NCBI RefSeq assembly: GCF_001514115.1
Contig: NZ_KQ948459.1
Span: 363,163-427,162 of the forward strand
Reading direction: 5' to 3'
From: Streptomyces olivochromogenes
Lineage (GTDB): Bacteria; Actinomycetota; Actinomycetes; Streptomycetales; Streptomycetaceae
Length of the DNA: 64,000 nt
The notes beneath the pieces are model-generated. The model ran no database searches and was not told the origin of the DNA. It worked only from the letters and a program-made list of their open reading frames with translations. Within the stretch, counting starts at the first letter, position 1; every line of letters starts with the position of its first letter. A program made the translations under genes and the position numbers. Of the stretch, positions 1 through 7,746 are shown in pieces.

Positions 1-2
1 TC

Positions 3-155
3 GGCACGATCGTCTCCTTCGTCGTCGCCTACGGGTCGATCGCCTGGCTGCTGAAGTTCGTCGCCAAGCACTCCTTCAACGCCTTCGTGATCTACCGGAT
101 CGTGATCGGCCTGGCGCTGTTCGGGCTGCTGGCGAGCGGGACCCTCGCCGGCTGA
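3..155 (+). CDS. uppP: Undecaprenyl-diphosphatase, C-terminal fragment
   Basis: The window opens inside this gene; only the last 50 residues and a TGA stop are visible. The tail has two hydrophobic stretches around a FVAKHSFNAFVIYRI segment, which resembles the end of UppP/BacA. That integral membrane enzyme dephosphorylates undecaprenyl pyrophosphate to recycle the cell-wall lipid carrier. The family and the final membrane helix are read from the sequence; the catalytic part lies outside the window. A strong hairpin follows 20 bases after the stop. Confidence 0.85.
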   Translation, partial: GTIVSFVVAYGSIAWLLKFVAKHSFNAFVIYRIVIGLALFGLLASGTLAG

Positions 156-174
156 TCGCGGAAACAGCAGCTCA

Positions 175-214
175 CAGGGGGTGCGAAGCCGGTTTACAGG
201 CTTCGCACCCCCTG
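175..214 (+). terminator. Intrinsic terminator after uppP
   Basis: A perfect 16-bp inverted repeat (175-190 with 199-214) encloses an 8-base loop and is followed by a T-rich stretch. It lies 20 bases after the uppP stop and well before the next gene, so it probably ends uppP transcription. Confidence 0.85.
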
Positions 215-271
215 AATGTTTCTTTTCACTCCCCTTGACAGCCCCCTCTTGTCACCCGCAGGATCACCTCC

Positions 272-1003
272 GTGAACCTGTCAGACAGCCAGACAGGTGG
301 ATCGGTACCGCGGCGCGTCAGCGCCATGGAAGCGGTGCTCACCCACCTTCGCAGCGCCATCGAGCGCGGCGAATACGCCATCGGTGACAAACTCCCCTCC
401 GAGGCCGAGCTGTGCCGCCGCCTGGAGGTCAGCCGGCCGGTGCTCCGCGAGGCGCTGCGGGCCCTGCAGGTGATGGGCCTGACCGTGTCCCGTACGGGCA
501 AGGGCACTTTCGTGATCGCCAACACGGTCGAGGACCCCACCTTCGGCGACTACGCGGCGAGCGACCTGCTCGAGGTGCGCCGCCACGTCGAGATCCCGGT
601 CGCCGGTTACGCGGCGGTGCGCCGCACCCCGGAGAACCTCGACCACCTGGCCCATCTGCTGGACCGGATGGAGCGGGAGACCGACACCACGGCGTGGGTC
701 GCGATGGACACGATCTTCCACATCGCGGTCGCCGAGGCCTCGCAGAACCCGGTCTTCCGCAGGGTGATCGAAGAGATCCGGGACGCGCTGGCCCGCCAGT
801 CCGCCTTCCTCAACGAGCTCGGCGGGCGGCGCGAACAGTCCAACCGTGAGCACCGGGCGATCGTCGAAGCGCTGATCGACGGCAGTGAACACGACGCGGT
901 GGAGGCGATGTCCCATCACCTCGACCGCGTGGAGACCACCCTCACCGACATCGTGCGCCCCGCGCGTACGGACATCCCCACGGAAGGCGGACCCGAGGCG
1001 TGA
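272..1003 (+). CDS. FadR-subfamily GntR transcriptional regulator (FCD domain)
   Basis: This 243-residue protein has an N-terminal winged helix-turn-helix (about residues 25-90, with the GntR signature KLPSEAELCRRLEVSR) and a C-terminal helical FCD ligand domain with the expected D-x3-H pattern (MDTIFHIAVAEA) and a later EHRAIVEAL segment. FCD domains usually bind a metal and a small acid. The gene overlaps the following permease by 4 bp (GTGA), so it is first in an asparagine/aspartate utilisation operon and probably controls it in response to an amino acid or dicarboxylate. The GTG at 272 is used because the reading frame stays family-like from there; ATG 326 is an alternative. An inverted repeat covers the first codons. 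Confidence 0.88.
   Translation: MNLSDSQTGGSVPRRVSAMEAVLTHLRSAIERGEYAIGDKLPSEAELCRRLEVSRPVLREALRALQVMGLTVSRTGKGTFVIANTVEDPTFGDYAASDLLEVRRHVEIPVAGYAAVRRTPENLDHLAHLLDRMERETDTTAWVAMDTIFHIAVAEASQNPVFRRVIEEIRDALARQSAFLNELGGRREQSNREHRAIVEALIDGSEHDAVEAMSHHLDRVETTLTDIVRPARTDIPTEGGPEA
276..298. promoter_or_regulatory. Inverted repeat at the start of the FadR-type regulator
   Basis: ACCTGTC (276-282) and GACAGGT (292-298) form an inverted repeat with a smaller CTGTCAGACAG palindrome inside. It overlaps the first codons of the regulator. Its position and the GTC-GAC core fit an autoregulatory GntR/FadR operator, but a chance codon palindrome is possible. Confidence 0.4.
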
Positions 1004-2448
1004 GCGAGCAGTCCCTCACAGACGAGGCCACATCGGCCGGCAAACCGGCCGCGCACGTCGACGCCGGAGACGCGGGTTACAGCAAGTCGCTGAAGTCCCG
1101 GCACGTCAACATGATCGCCATCGGGGGTGCCATCGGCACCGGCCTCTTCCTCGGCGCGGGCGGCCGGCTCGCCGACGCCGGCCCCTCCCTCTTCGTCGCG
1201 TACGCGGTGTGCGGCGCCTTCGCCTTCCTCGTCGTGCGCGCGCTCGGCGAACTCGTCCTGTACCGGCCGTCCTCCGGCGCCTTCGTGTCGTACGCCCGGG
1301 AGTTCCTGGGGGAGAAGGGCGCCTATGTCGCCGGCTGGATGTACTTCCTGAACTGGGCCACCACCGGTATCGCCGACATCACCGCCGTGGCCGTCTACAC
1401 CCACTACTGGGGCATGTTCTCCGACATCCCGCAGTGGGTGATCGCGCTCGTCGCGCTCGCCGTCGTCCTTACGGTGAACCTGATATCCGTACGCATGTTC
1501 GGCGAACTGGAGTTCTGGTTCGCGATCATCAAGGTGAGCGCGCTCGTCGTCTTCATGCTCATCGGCATCTTCCTGCTGGTCACCCAGCACCCCGTCGACG
1601 GCACCACCCCCGGCCCGTCCCTGATCACCGACAACGGCGGAATCTTCCCCAACGGCCTGCTGCCGATGCTGCTGATCATCCAGGGCGTCGTCTTCGCCTA
1701 CGCCTCCGTCGAGCTGGTCGGTGTCGCGGCGGGCGAGACGGAGAACCCCGAGAAGATCATGCCGAAGGCGATCAACTCGATCATGTGGCGTGTCGGCCTG
1801 TTCTACGTCGGCTCGGTCGTCCTGCTCTCGATGCTGCTGCCCTGGAACAAGTACAGCGCGGGCCAGAGCCCCTTCGTGACCGTCCTGTCGAACATCGGCA
1901 TCCCGGCGGCGGGCGGCGTGATGAACCTGGTCGTGCTCACCGCGGCCATGTCGTCCCTCAACTCCGGCCTCTACTCCACCGGCCGCATCCTGCGCTCCAT
2001 GGCGATGTCGGGCTCCGCTCCCAGGTTCACCGGAGTGATGAGCCGCAGCCAGGTCCCGTACGGCGGCATCCTGCTCACCAGCGGGATCTGCGTCCTCGGC
2101 GTCGGCCTCAACTTCGTGGTCCCCGCCGACGCCTTCGAGATCGTCCTGAACTTCGCCGCCATCGGCATCCTCGCCACCTGGGGCATGATCATGCTCTGCC
2201 ATGTGCTGTTCTGGCGGAAGACCCAGCGCGGCGAGCTGACCAGGCCGAGCTACCGCCTGCCCGGCTCGCCGTGGACCGAGATCGTGACGATCGGCTTCCT
2301 CGTCTCCGTCCTCGTCCTGATGTACGCCGACGGGGGAGCGGGGCGCACCACCGTGCTGTGTCTGCCGCTGATCGCCGTGGCGCTCGTCGCCGGATGGTAC
2401 GGGGTGCGCCGCCGGGTCTCCGGCATCCGTGACGGAGTGGACGCGTGA
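1000..2448 (+). CDS. ansP: APC-family amino acid permease, probably L-asparagine permease
   Basis: This 482-residue membrane protein has about 12 hydrophobic segments and the APC signature near the N-terminus (MIAIGGAIGTGLFLGAGG, about residues 32-49), typical of AAT-type amino acid/proton symporters. It belongs to the AnsP/GabP/RocE group. Asparagine is inferred from context: an asparaginase follows with a 4-bp overlap and aspartate ammonia-lyase comes next. The sequence alone does not fix the substrate. The GTG start overlaps the stop of the upstream regulator. Confidence 0.85.
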   Translation: MSEQSLTDEATSAGKPAAHVDAGDAGYSKSLKSRHVNMIAIGGAIGTGLFLGAGGRLADAGPSLFVAYAVCGAFAFLVVRALGELVLYRPSSGAFVSYAREFLGEKGAYVAGWMYFLNWATTGIADITAVAVYTHYWGMFSDIPQWVIALVALAVVLTVNLISVRMFGELEFWFAIIKVSALVVFMLIGIFLLVTQHPVDGTTPGPSLITDNGGIFPNGLLPMLLIIQGVVFAYASVELVGVAAGETENPEKIMPKAINSIMWRVGLFYVGSVVLLSMLLPWNKYSAGQSPFVTVLSNIGIPAAGGVMNLVVLTAAMSSLNSGLYSTGRILRSMAMSGSAPRFTGVMSRSQVPYGGILLTSGICVLGVGLNFVVPADAFEIVLNFAAIGILATWGMIMLCHVLFWRKTQRGELTRPSYRLPGSPWTEIVTIGFLVSVLVLMYADGGAGRTTVLCLPLIAVALVAGWYGVRRRVSGIRDGVDA

Positions 2449-3464
2449 GCTCGAGCATGACGTACGCCGCCTCGATCGCCGCCGCTCCGCTGATCCGCGA
2501 ACCCCTGCACGCCCCCGTCGCCCAGCTCGTCCGCGGTGGAGTCGTCGAAGGCATCCACTACGGCTCGGTGGTCGTACTGGCCGCCGACGGCGGCGTCGAC
2601 CTCCAGATCGGGGACATCGAGGCCGCGTTCCACCCGCGCTCGGCGCTCAAGCCCGTCCAGGCGGTGGCGATGCTGCGGGCGGGACTGCCGCTGGACGGCG
2701 AGCTGCTCTCGCTGGCCGCGGCCAGTCACTCCGGCGAGGAACGGCACCTGGCCGGGACCCGGCGGATCCTGGAACTGGCCGGAGTCACCGAGGACGACCT
2801 GCGCAACGTGCCCGACCTGCCGTACGACCCGGTCGTGCGGGACGTCTGGATCCGCGAGGGTCGGCTGCCGTCCCGGCTCGCACAGAACTGCTCCGGCAAA
2901 CACGCCGCCATGCTGATGACCGCCCGGCTCAACGGCTGGTCCCTCGACGACTACCTCGACCCGGTCCACCCCCTCCAGCAGGCCATCGCGGAGATCGTCG
3001 AGGACCTCACCGGGCAGGCGATCGCCCGGGTCACCGTCGACGGTTGCGGCGCGCCCCTCTTCTCCGTCTCGCTGCACGGGCTCGCCCGCGCCGCCGCCCG
3101 GATCACCACCGCACCGGCCGGCACCCCCGAGGCGCGGGTCGCCGACGCGATGCGCGAGCACGCCGAGATGGCGTCCGGCTCCGGCCGCGATGTCGCGGCG
3201 CTGATGCGGGCCGTGCCGGGGCTGCTCACGAAGGACGGCTTCGAGGGCGTCCAGATGGCCGCGCTGCCGGACGGCCGGGCCGTCGCCGTGAAGATCGCCG
3301 ACGGTGCGGACCGGGCGCGTGGGCCGGTGGCCGCGGCGGCGCTCGTGCGCGCCGGGGTCGATCCGGCGTTGCTCGCGGAGTTCGGCTCTGTGCCGTTGCT
3401 CGGGGGCGGTGCCGTTGTGGGCGGGCTGCGCCCGGCCCGGGTGCTTGATCCGCTCTCGGGCTGA
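2445..3464 (+). CDS. ansA: L-asparaginase, Rhizobium etli (class 3) type
   Basis: This 339-residue protein belongs to the Asparaginase_II family, which differs from the classical E. coli enzymes. Two motifs match the active site known from the R. etli enzyme: SALK (Ser66, Lys69) and CSGK (Cys149, Lys152). It should hydrolyse asparagine to aspartate and ammonia. There is no signal peptide, so it acts in the cytoplasm on asparagine brought in by the upstream permease, whose stop it overlaps (GTGA). The product feeds aspartate ammonia-lyase at 3722. The GTG start at 2445 is chosen for the overlap; an internal ATG lies four codons on. Confidence 0.85.
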   Translation: MSSSMTYAASIAAAPLIREPLHAPVAQLVRGGVVEGIHYGSVVVLAADGGVDLQIGDIEAAFHPRSALKPVQAVAMLRAGLPLDGELLSLAAASHSGEERHLAGTRRILELAGVTEDDLRNVPDLPYDPVVRDVWIREGRLPSRLAQNCSGKHAAMLMTARLNGWSLDDYLDPVHPLQQAIAEIVEDLTGQAIARVTVDGCGAPLFSVSLHGLARAAARITTAPAGTPEARVADAMREHAEMASGSGRDVAALMRAVPGLLTKDGFEGVQMAALPDGRAVAVKIADGADRARGPVAAAALVRAGVDPALLAEFGSVPLLGGGAVVGGLRPARVLDPLSG

Positions 3465-3499
3465 GCGGCGTGCGACCAGGTCGTGGGGGTGCGTCGCCG

Positions 3500-3626
3500 G
3501 TGCGGGTCCGTCGTGGCTGGTCGCGCAGTTCCCCGCGCCCCTTGGGTTCGTGGGGGCCGGCCTCTTGCAGCGGGTGCGGGGCCGTCGTGGCTGGTCGCGC
3601 AGTTCCTCGCGCCCCTTAGGTTCGTG
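3500..3626. repeat. Two direct copies of a Streptomyces intergenic repeat
   Basis: Two 53-base copies (3500-3552 and 3574-3626) differ at three positions and share the core GGTCGCGCAGTTCC. Read on the minus strand they give the GGGGCGCGGGGAACTGCGCG motif found in many Streptomyces intergenic regions. A related, longer element in the opposite orientation lies at 6165-6241. They fill the gap between the asparaginase and aspA genes. Confidence 0.8.
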
Positions 3627-3721
3627 CGCCTCAGGGCTGGATCAGTGACTCGCCCCTGACCGGCCAGCCCGTACCCCTCACCCAATCCACCCTCACCCCT
3701 CCGAAAGAGGACCGCTCAGTC

Positions 3722-5140
3722 ATGACCGTCGCCGTAGCGCACCGCAGTGAACACGATCTGCTCGGGGACCGTGACGTCCCGGCCGAGGCGTACTGGGGCA
3801 TCCACTCCCTGCGCGCCACCGAGAACTTCCCCATCACGGGAACGTCGATCTCCGCCTACCCGCATCTGATCGAGGCCCTGGCCGCCGTCAAGGAGGCCGC
3901 CGCCCGTGCCAACGAGGAACTCGGCCTGCTCGAACCGGAGAAGGCCATGGCCATCGTCGCGGCCTGCCGGGAGATCCGCGCCGGCAAGCTGCACGACCAG
4001 TTCGTGGTCGACGTCATCCAGGGCGGCGCCGGCACCTCGACGAACATGAACGCCAACGAGGTCGTCGCCAACCGGGCGTTGGAGCTCCTCGGCCGCGCCA
4101 AGGGCGAATACCAGTACCTGCACCCCAACGAGGACGTCAACCTCGGCCAGTCGACCAACGACGTCTACCCCACCGCGGTCAAGGTCGCCACCGTCTTCGC
4201 GGTGCGCGAGCTGCTCAAGGCGATGGCCGTGCTCCAGGACGCGTTCGCCGCCAAGGCCTTCGAGTTCCGCGACGTGCTGAAGATGGGGCGTACCCAACTC
4301 CAGGACGCGGTGCCGATGACCCTCGGGCAGGAGTTCTCGGCGTACGCGGTGATGCTCGACGAGGACCGCAGCAGGCTCGCCGAGGCCGTCGAGCTGATCC
4401 ACGAGATCAACCTCGGCGCCACGGCCATCGGCACCGGCCTCAACGCCCCCGCCGGATACGCGGAATCCGCCCGTCGCCACCTCGCCGCGATCACCGGGCT
4501 GCCCCTGGTCACCGCCGCCAACCTGGTCGAGGCCACCCAGGACTGCGGCGCCTTCGTCCAGATGTCCGGTGTGCTCAAGCGGATCGCTGTGAAGCTGTCG
4601 AAGAGCTGCAACGACCTGCGGCTGCTGTCCTCCGGGCCGCGCGCCGGCCTCAACGAGATCAACCTGCCGCCGGTGCAGGCCGGTTCGAGCATCATGCCCG
4701 GCAAGGTCAACCCGGTGATCCCCGAGGTCGTCAACCAGGTCGCCTTCGAGGTCATCGGCAACGACGTCACCATCACCATGGCCGCGGAAGCGGGGCAGCT
4801 CCAGCTCAACGCCTTCGAGCCGATCATCCTGCACTCCCTGTCCGAGAGCATCACCCACCTGCGCACCGCCTGCCTGACCCTCGCCGAGCGCTGCGTCACC
4901 GGGATCACCGCCAACACGGAGGCGCTGCGCGCCGCGGTCGAGAACTCGATCGGCCTGGTGACCGCCCTGAACCCGCACATCGGATACACGGCCGCCACCG
5001 ACATCGCCAAGGAGGCCCTCGCCACCGGGCGCGGCGTCGCCGAACTCGTCCTGGAGAAGGGCCTGTTGCCCGCCGAGCGGCTGGCGGCGCTGCTGCGGCC
5101 CGAGGTGATCGCGGGCAGCGGCACCCCGCAGGCGGTGTGA
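3722..5140 (+). CDS. aspA: Aspartate ammonia-lyase (aspartase)
   Basis: This 472-residue enzyme of the aspartase/fumarase superfamily has the full set of family regions, including GTSTNMNANEV and the superfamily signature GSSIMPGKVNP (about residues 320-330) with its catalytic loop serine. It converts aspartate to fumarate and ammonia. Length and ends match the family. It follows the asparaginase gene after a 257-base gap containing repeats, and the glutaminase starts about 33 bases after its stop. ATG 3722 is preceded by AAAGAGGA. Fumarase is the main alternative; the locus and the GRTQLQDAVPMTLGQE segment favour aspartase. Confidence 0.9.
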   Translation: MTVAVAHRSEHDLLGDRDVPAEAYWGIHSLRATENFPITGTSISAYPHLIEALAAVKEAAARANEELGLLEPEKAMAIVAACREIRAGKLHDQFVVDVIQGGAGTSTNMNANEVVANRALELLGRAKGEYQYLHPNEDVNLGQSTNDVYPTAVKVATVFAVRELLKAMAVLQDAFAAKAFEFRDVLKMGRTQLQDAVPMTLGQEFSAYAVMLDEDRSRLAEAVELIHEINLGATAIGTGLNAPAGYAESARRHLAAITGLPLVTAANLVEATQDCGAFVQMSGVLKRIAVKLSKSCNDLRLLSSGPRAGLNEINLPPVQAGSSIMPGKVNPVIPEVVNQVAFEVIGNDVTITMAAEAGQLQLNAFEPIILHSLSESITHLRTACLTLAERCVTGITANTEALRAAVENSIGLVTALNPHIGYTAATDIAKEALATGRGVAELVLEKGLLPAERLAALLRPEVIAGSGTPQAV

Positions 5141-5173
5141 CCCGATGCGCACCAGGACCGGTCCGGCGGCACA

Positions 5174-6124
5174 ATGGTGATCATGGCTGTGTCTTCGTCG
5201 TATCCGTCGTCCCCGACCTTCCAGCCGGTCCTGGAGCGCATCGCCACCGAGATCGGGCAGACACCCGGCCGCGGCCGGCCCGCCGACTACATCCCGGCGC
5301 TGGCCGCCTGCGACCCCCGGCGCTTCGGCATGGCCGTGGCCGAGCTCGACGGCACGGTGTACGGCGTGGGGGACTGGCGGCAGCCGTTCTCCACCCAGTC
5401 CATCACCAAGGTCTTCACCCTCGCCCTCGACCTGGCCCGTGAGGGCGACGAACTGTGGGAACACGTCGGCCGCGAGCCCTCCGGCAACCCCTTCAACTCG
5501 CTGGTGCAGCTGGAGTACGAGAACGGCATCCCGCGCAATCCGTTCATCAACGCGGGCGCCCTGGTCGTCACCGACCGGCTCCAGACCCGTACCGGAGACG
5601 CGGCCGGCACCCTGCTGGCCTTCCTCCGTGCGGAGAGCGGCAACGCCGAGCTCACCTTCGACAAGGAGGTGGCCGCCTCCGAGGCCACCCGCGGTGACCG
5701 CAACGCGGCCCTCGCCCACTTCATGGCCTCGTACGGCAACATCGACAACCCGGTACCGGTCCTCCTCGAGCAGTACTTCCGCCAGTGCTCGATCGAGGCG
5801 TCCTGCGCCGACCTCGCCCTCGCCACGGGCTTCCTGGCCCGGCACGGCCTGCGCGCCGACGGCTCCCGACTGCTCACCCAGAGCCAGGCCAAGCAGGTCA
5901 ACGCCGTCATGCTGACCTGCGGCACGTACGACGCGGCGGGCGAATTCGCCTACCGCGTCGGCCTCCCCGGCAAGAGCGGCGTCGGCGGCGGCATCATCGC
6001 GGTGGTCCCCGGCCGCTGCACCCTGTGCGTCTGGAGCCCCGGTCTGGACGAGCGGGGCAACTCGGTGGCGGGCGTGGCGGCCCTGGACCGCTTCACGACA
6101 CTGACGGGCGTGTCGGTGTTCTGA
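5174..6124 (+). CDS. glsA: Glutaminase
   Basis: This protein of about 316 residues belongs to the serine-dependent beta-lactamase-like glutaminase family. The catalytic Ser-x-x-Lys is in PFSTQSITKVF (Ser76, Lys79), followed by EPSGNPFNSL and the NPFINAGALV motif. It converts glutamine to glutamate and ammonia in the cytoplasm. It sits 33 bases after aspA and completes an amide-nitrogen catabolic locus. The start is uncertain: ATG 5174 or ATG 5183. Neither has a clear ribosome binding site, and CACAAT just upstream of 5183 could be a -10 box for a leaderless message. Confidence 0.88.
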   Translation: MVIMAVSSSYPSSPTFQPVLERIATEIGQTPGRGRPADYIPALAACDPRRFGMAVAELDGTVYGVGDWRQPFSTQSITKVFTLALDLAREGDELWEHVGREPSGNPFNSLVQLEYENGIPRNPFINAGALVVTDRLQTRTGDAAGTLLAFLRAESGNAELTFDKEVAASEATRGDRNAALAHFMASYGNIDNPVPVLLEQYFRQCSIEASCADLALATGFLARHGLRADGSRLLTQSQAKQVNAVMLTCGTYDAAGEFAYRVGLPGKSGVGGGIIAVVPGRCTLCVWSPGLDERGNSVAGVAALDRFTTLTGVSVF

Positions 6125-6164
6125 GTCCGTACGGGCGGGGTTCACCCCATCCCGGCTCGGTAGA

Positions 6165-6241
6165 GCGCCCCGTCAGGGCGCGGGGCTGTGACGATATGCG
6201 GCTCCGCCGCGTGGGCGCGACAAGCCACAACGCACCCGCAC
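6165..6241 (+). repeat. REP-like element with hairpin after glsA
   Basis: GCGCCC and GGGCGC (6165-6170 and 6176-6181) form a small hairpin that could terminate glsA transcription. It continues into GGGCGCGGGGCTGTG, a GCGGCTCCGCCGC hairpin, and a GCGCGACAAGCCACAACG tail. The ends match the reverse complement of the copies at 3500-3626, with an extra hairpin in the middle. It is a longer member of the same interspersed family. Confidence 0.65.
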
Positions 6242-6333
6242 CCGACGAAGCACCACGCGGAGGTAACTCTACGGACCCCGCCGGGAAGGCATGGCGTCGC
6301 TTTCCGGCCACCCGCCCTTGACACGCTTGCCAA

Positions 6334-7746
6334 GTGTTGGCCAAGGCTCCCCTCGATCTCCACCGCTGTCAGGCCCTGGGCCTGATCGGTACCGCCTTTC
6401 TCGCGCTCGGCGGTGAGACGGCCGGCGCCCTGCCCACGCGGGACTTCCTCGACCCCGGCTCCGCGCGTGCCGTACTCGGCGTGGTCGGGGTCTACTTCGG
6501 TGTCGTCCTGCTGATCGCCGCGTGGGTGCTGCTCGGCAAGGTCGTACGCGGTCCGCAGCCGCCGACGCCGCGCGCACTGCTGCTGGTGCTCGCGGCCTGG
6601 GCGGCGCCGCTGCTTCTCGCGCCGCCGCTGTTCAGCAGGGACGTGTACAGCTATCTCGCGCAGGGCGCCATGGTCGACGCGCACATCGACGTGTACGCCC
6701 ACGGGCCCGCGCAGCTCGGCGGCCCGCTCGCCGACGAGGTGGCACCGGTGTGGCAGCAGACCGCGACGCCGTACGGCCCGGTCTTCCTCGCCGTCGCCTC
6801 CGCGCTGTCCGGCCTCACCCGCGGGGAGATACCGGCCGGGCTGCTCGGCATGCGCCTGGTCGCGCTGCTCGGCGTGGGCCTGATGGCGGCGGCGCTGCCC
6901 CGCCTCGCCCGGCACAGCGGTGCCGATCCGGCCGCCGCGCTGTGGCTCGGCGCGCTCAACCCGCTCGTGCTGCTGCACCTGGTGGCCGGTGCGCACAACG
7001 ACGCCATCATGCTGGGACTGCTCGGCGTCGGCCTGGTCGCCGCACGCGGCCGATGGCACCTGCTGGGCGTCGTCCTCATCACCCTCGCCGCCCTGGTCAA
7101 GGCGCCGGCCGTGCTCGGCCTGCTGGCGGTGGTGGCGCTGCGCGGGCGTCGCGGAGTAGTGCGCACGGTCCTGACCACGACCGGGGTCGCGCTCGCCACC
7201 ACGGCCGCGGTGACCGCCGTGACGGGCACGGGGTACGGCTGGATCGCGGCCCTGAAGACCCCCGTCTCCCCGCACAACTGGTCGCCCACCAGCGTCCTCG
7301 GCCGCGCCACCGGCGCCCTGCTGAAGGATCTCGGCAGCGGCCTCGCCCCGCTGGCGATGCCCGTCTGGCACGCGACCGGGCTGGTGGTGACCGTCCTGGT
7401 CGTCCTGTTCATATGGCTGCGCCTGCGGCCGGGCCCCATCTACGCGCTGGGCCTGAGCCTGGGCGCGGTCGCCGTGTTCGGTCCCGCGATCCGGCCCTGG
7501 TACGCGCTGTGGGGCCTGTTCCTCATCGCCGCCGCGGCGCCCAACGGCTCGGTGCGCCACCGGGTCGCGGCAGCCAGTGCGGTACTCGCGCTCGCCGTAC
7601 TGCCGAGCGGCGGACCGCCGGACGTCGATCAGGTGGTGCTGGCCGTCTCCGGCGGCGCACTCGCCCTCGTCGTGCTCTGGCAGGCCCGTCAGGCCGCCCG
7701 GGCCGAGGAGCCGGCGCAGCCGCCGGTGCTGGGGCGGACGGCATGA
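6334..7746 (+). CDS. Polyprenol-phosphomannose-dependent alpha-1,6-mannosyltransferase (MptB-like)
   Basis: This 470-residue integral membrane protein has about 12 hydrophobic segments. The extracytoplasmic loop motif FSRDVYSYLAQG and the following ATPYGP...L region are typical of the GT-C MptA/MptB family, which elongates alpha-1,6-mannan on the outer face of the membrane using polyprenyl-phosphate mannose. Mycobacterial members are somewhat longer. The gene overlaps the next glycosyltransferase by 4 bp (ATGA), so the two are co-translated. The GTG start is supported by frame only; TTGACA at 6318 lies very close upstream. Acceptor and product in this organism are unknown. Confidence 0.75.
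   Translation: MLAKAPLDLHRCQALGLIGTAFLALGGETAGALPTRDFLDPGSARAVLGVVGVYFGVVLLIAAWVLLGKVVRGPQPPTPRALLLVLAAWAAPLLLAPPLFSRDVYSYLAQGAMVDAHIDVYAHGPAQLGGPLADEVAPVWQQTATPYGPVFLAVASALSGLTRGEIPAGLLGMRLVALLGVGLMAAALPRLARHSGADPAAALWLGALNPLVLLHLVAGAHNDAIMLGLLGVGLVAARGRWHLLGVVLITLAALVKAPAVLGLLAVVALRGRRGVVRTVLTTTGVALATTAAVTAVTGTGYGWIAALKTPVSPHNWSPTSVLGRATGALLKDLGSGLAPLAMPVWHATGLVVTVLVVLFIWLRLRPGPIYALGLSLGAVAVFGPAIRPWYALWGLFLIAAAAPNGSVRHRVAAASAVLALAVLPSGGPPDVDQVVLAVSGGALALVVLWQARQAARAEEPAQPPVLGRTA

Noticed and set aside
3716..6145. Very long open frame (about 800 codons) on the minus strand opposite aspA and glsA
   Set aside because: It mirrors two well-supported plus-strand enzymes, shows His/Gly/Arg-rich translation without domains, and is explained by the codon bias of high-GC genes.
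6318..6346. TTGACA as a -35 box for the MptB-like gene
   Set aside because: No -10 box lies at the right distance and the implied start site would fall inside the coding region.
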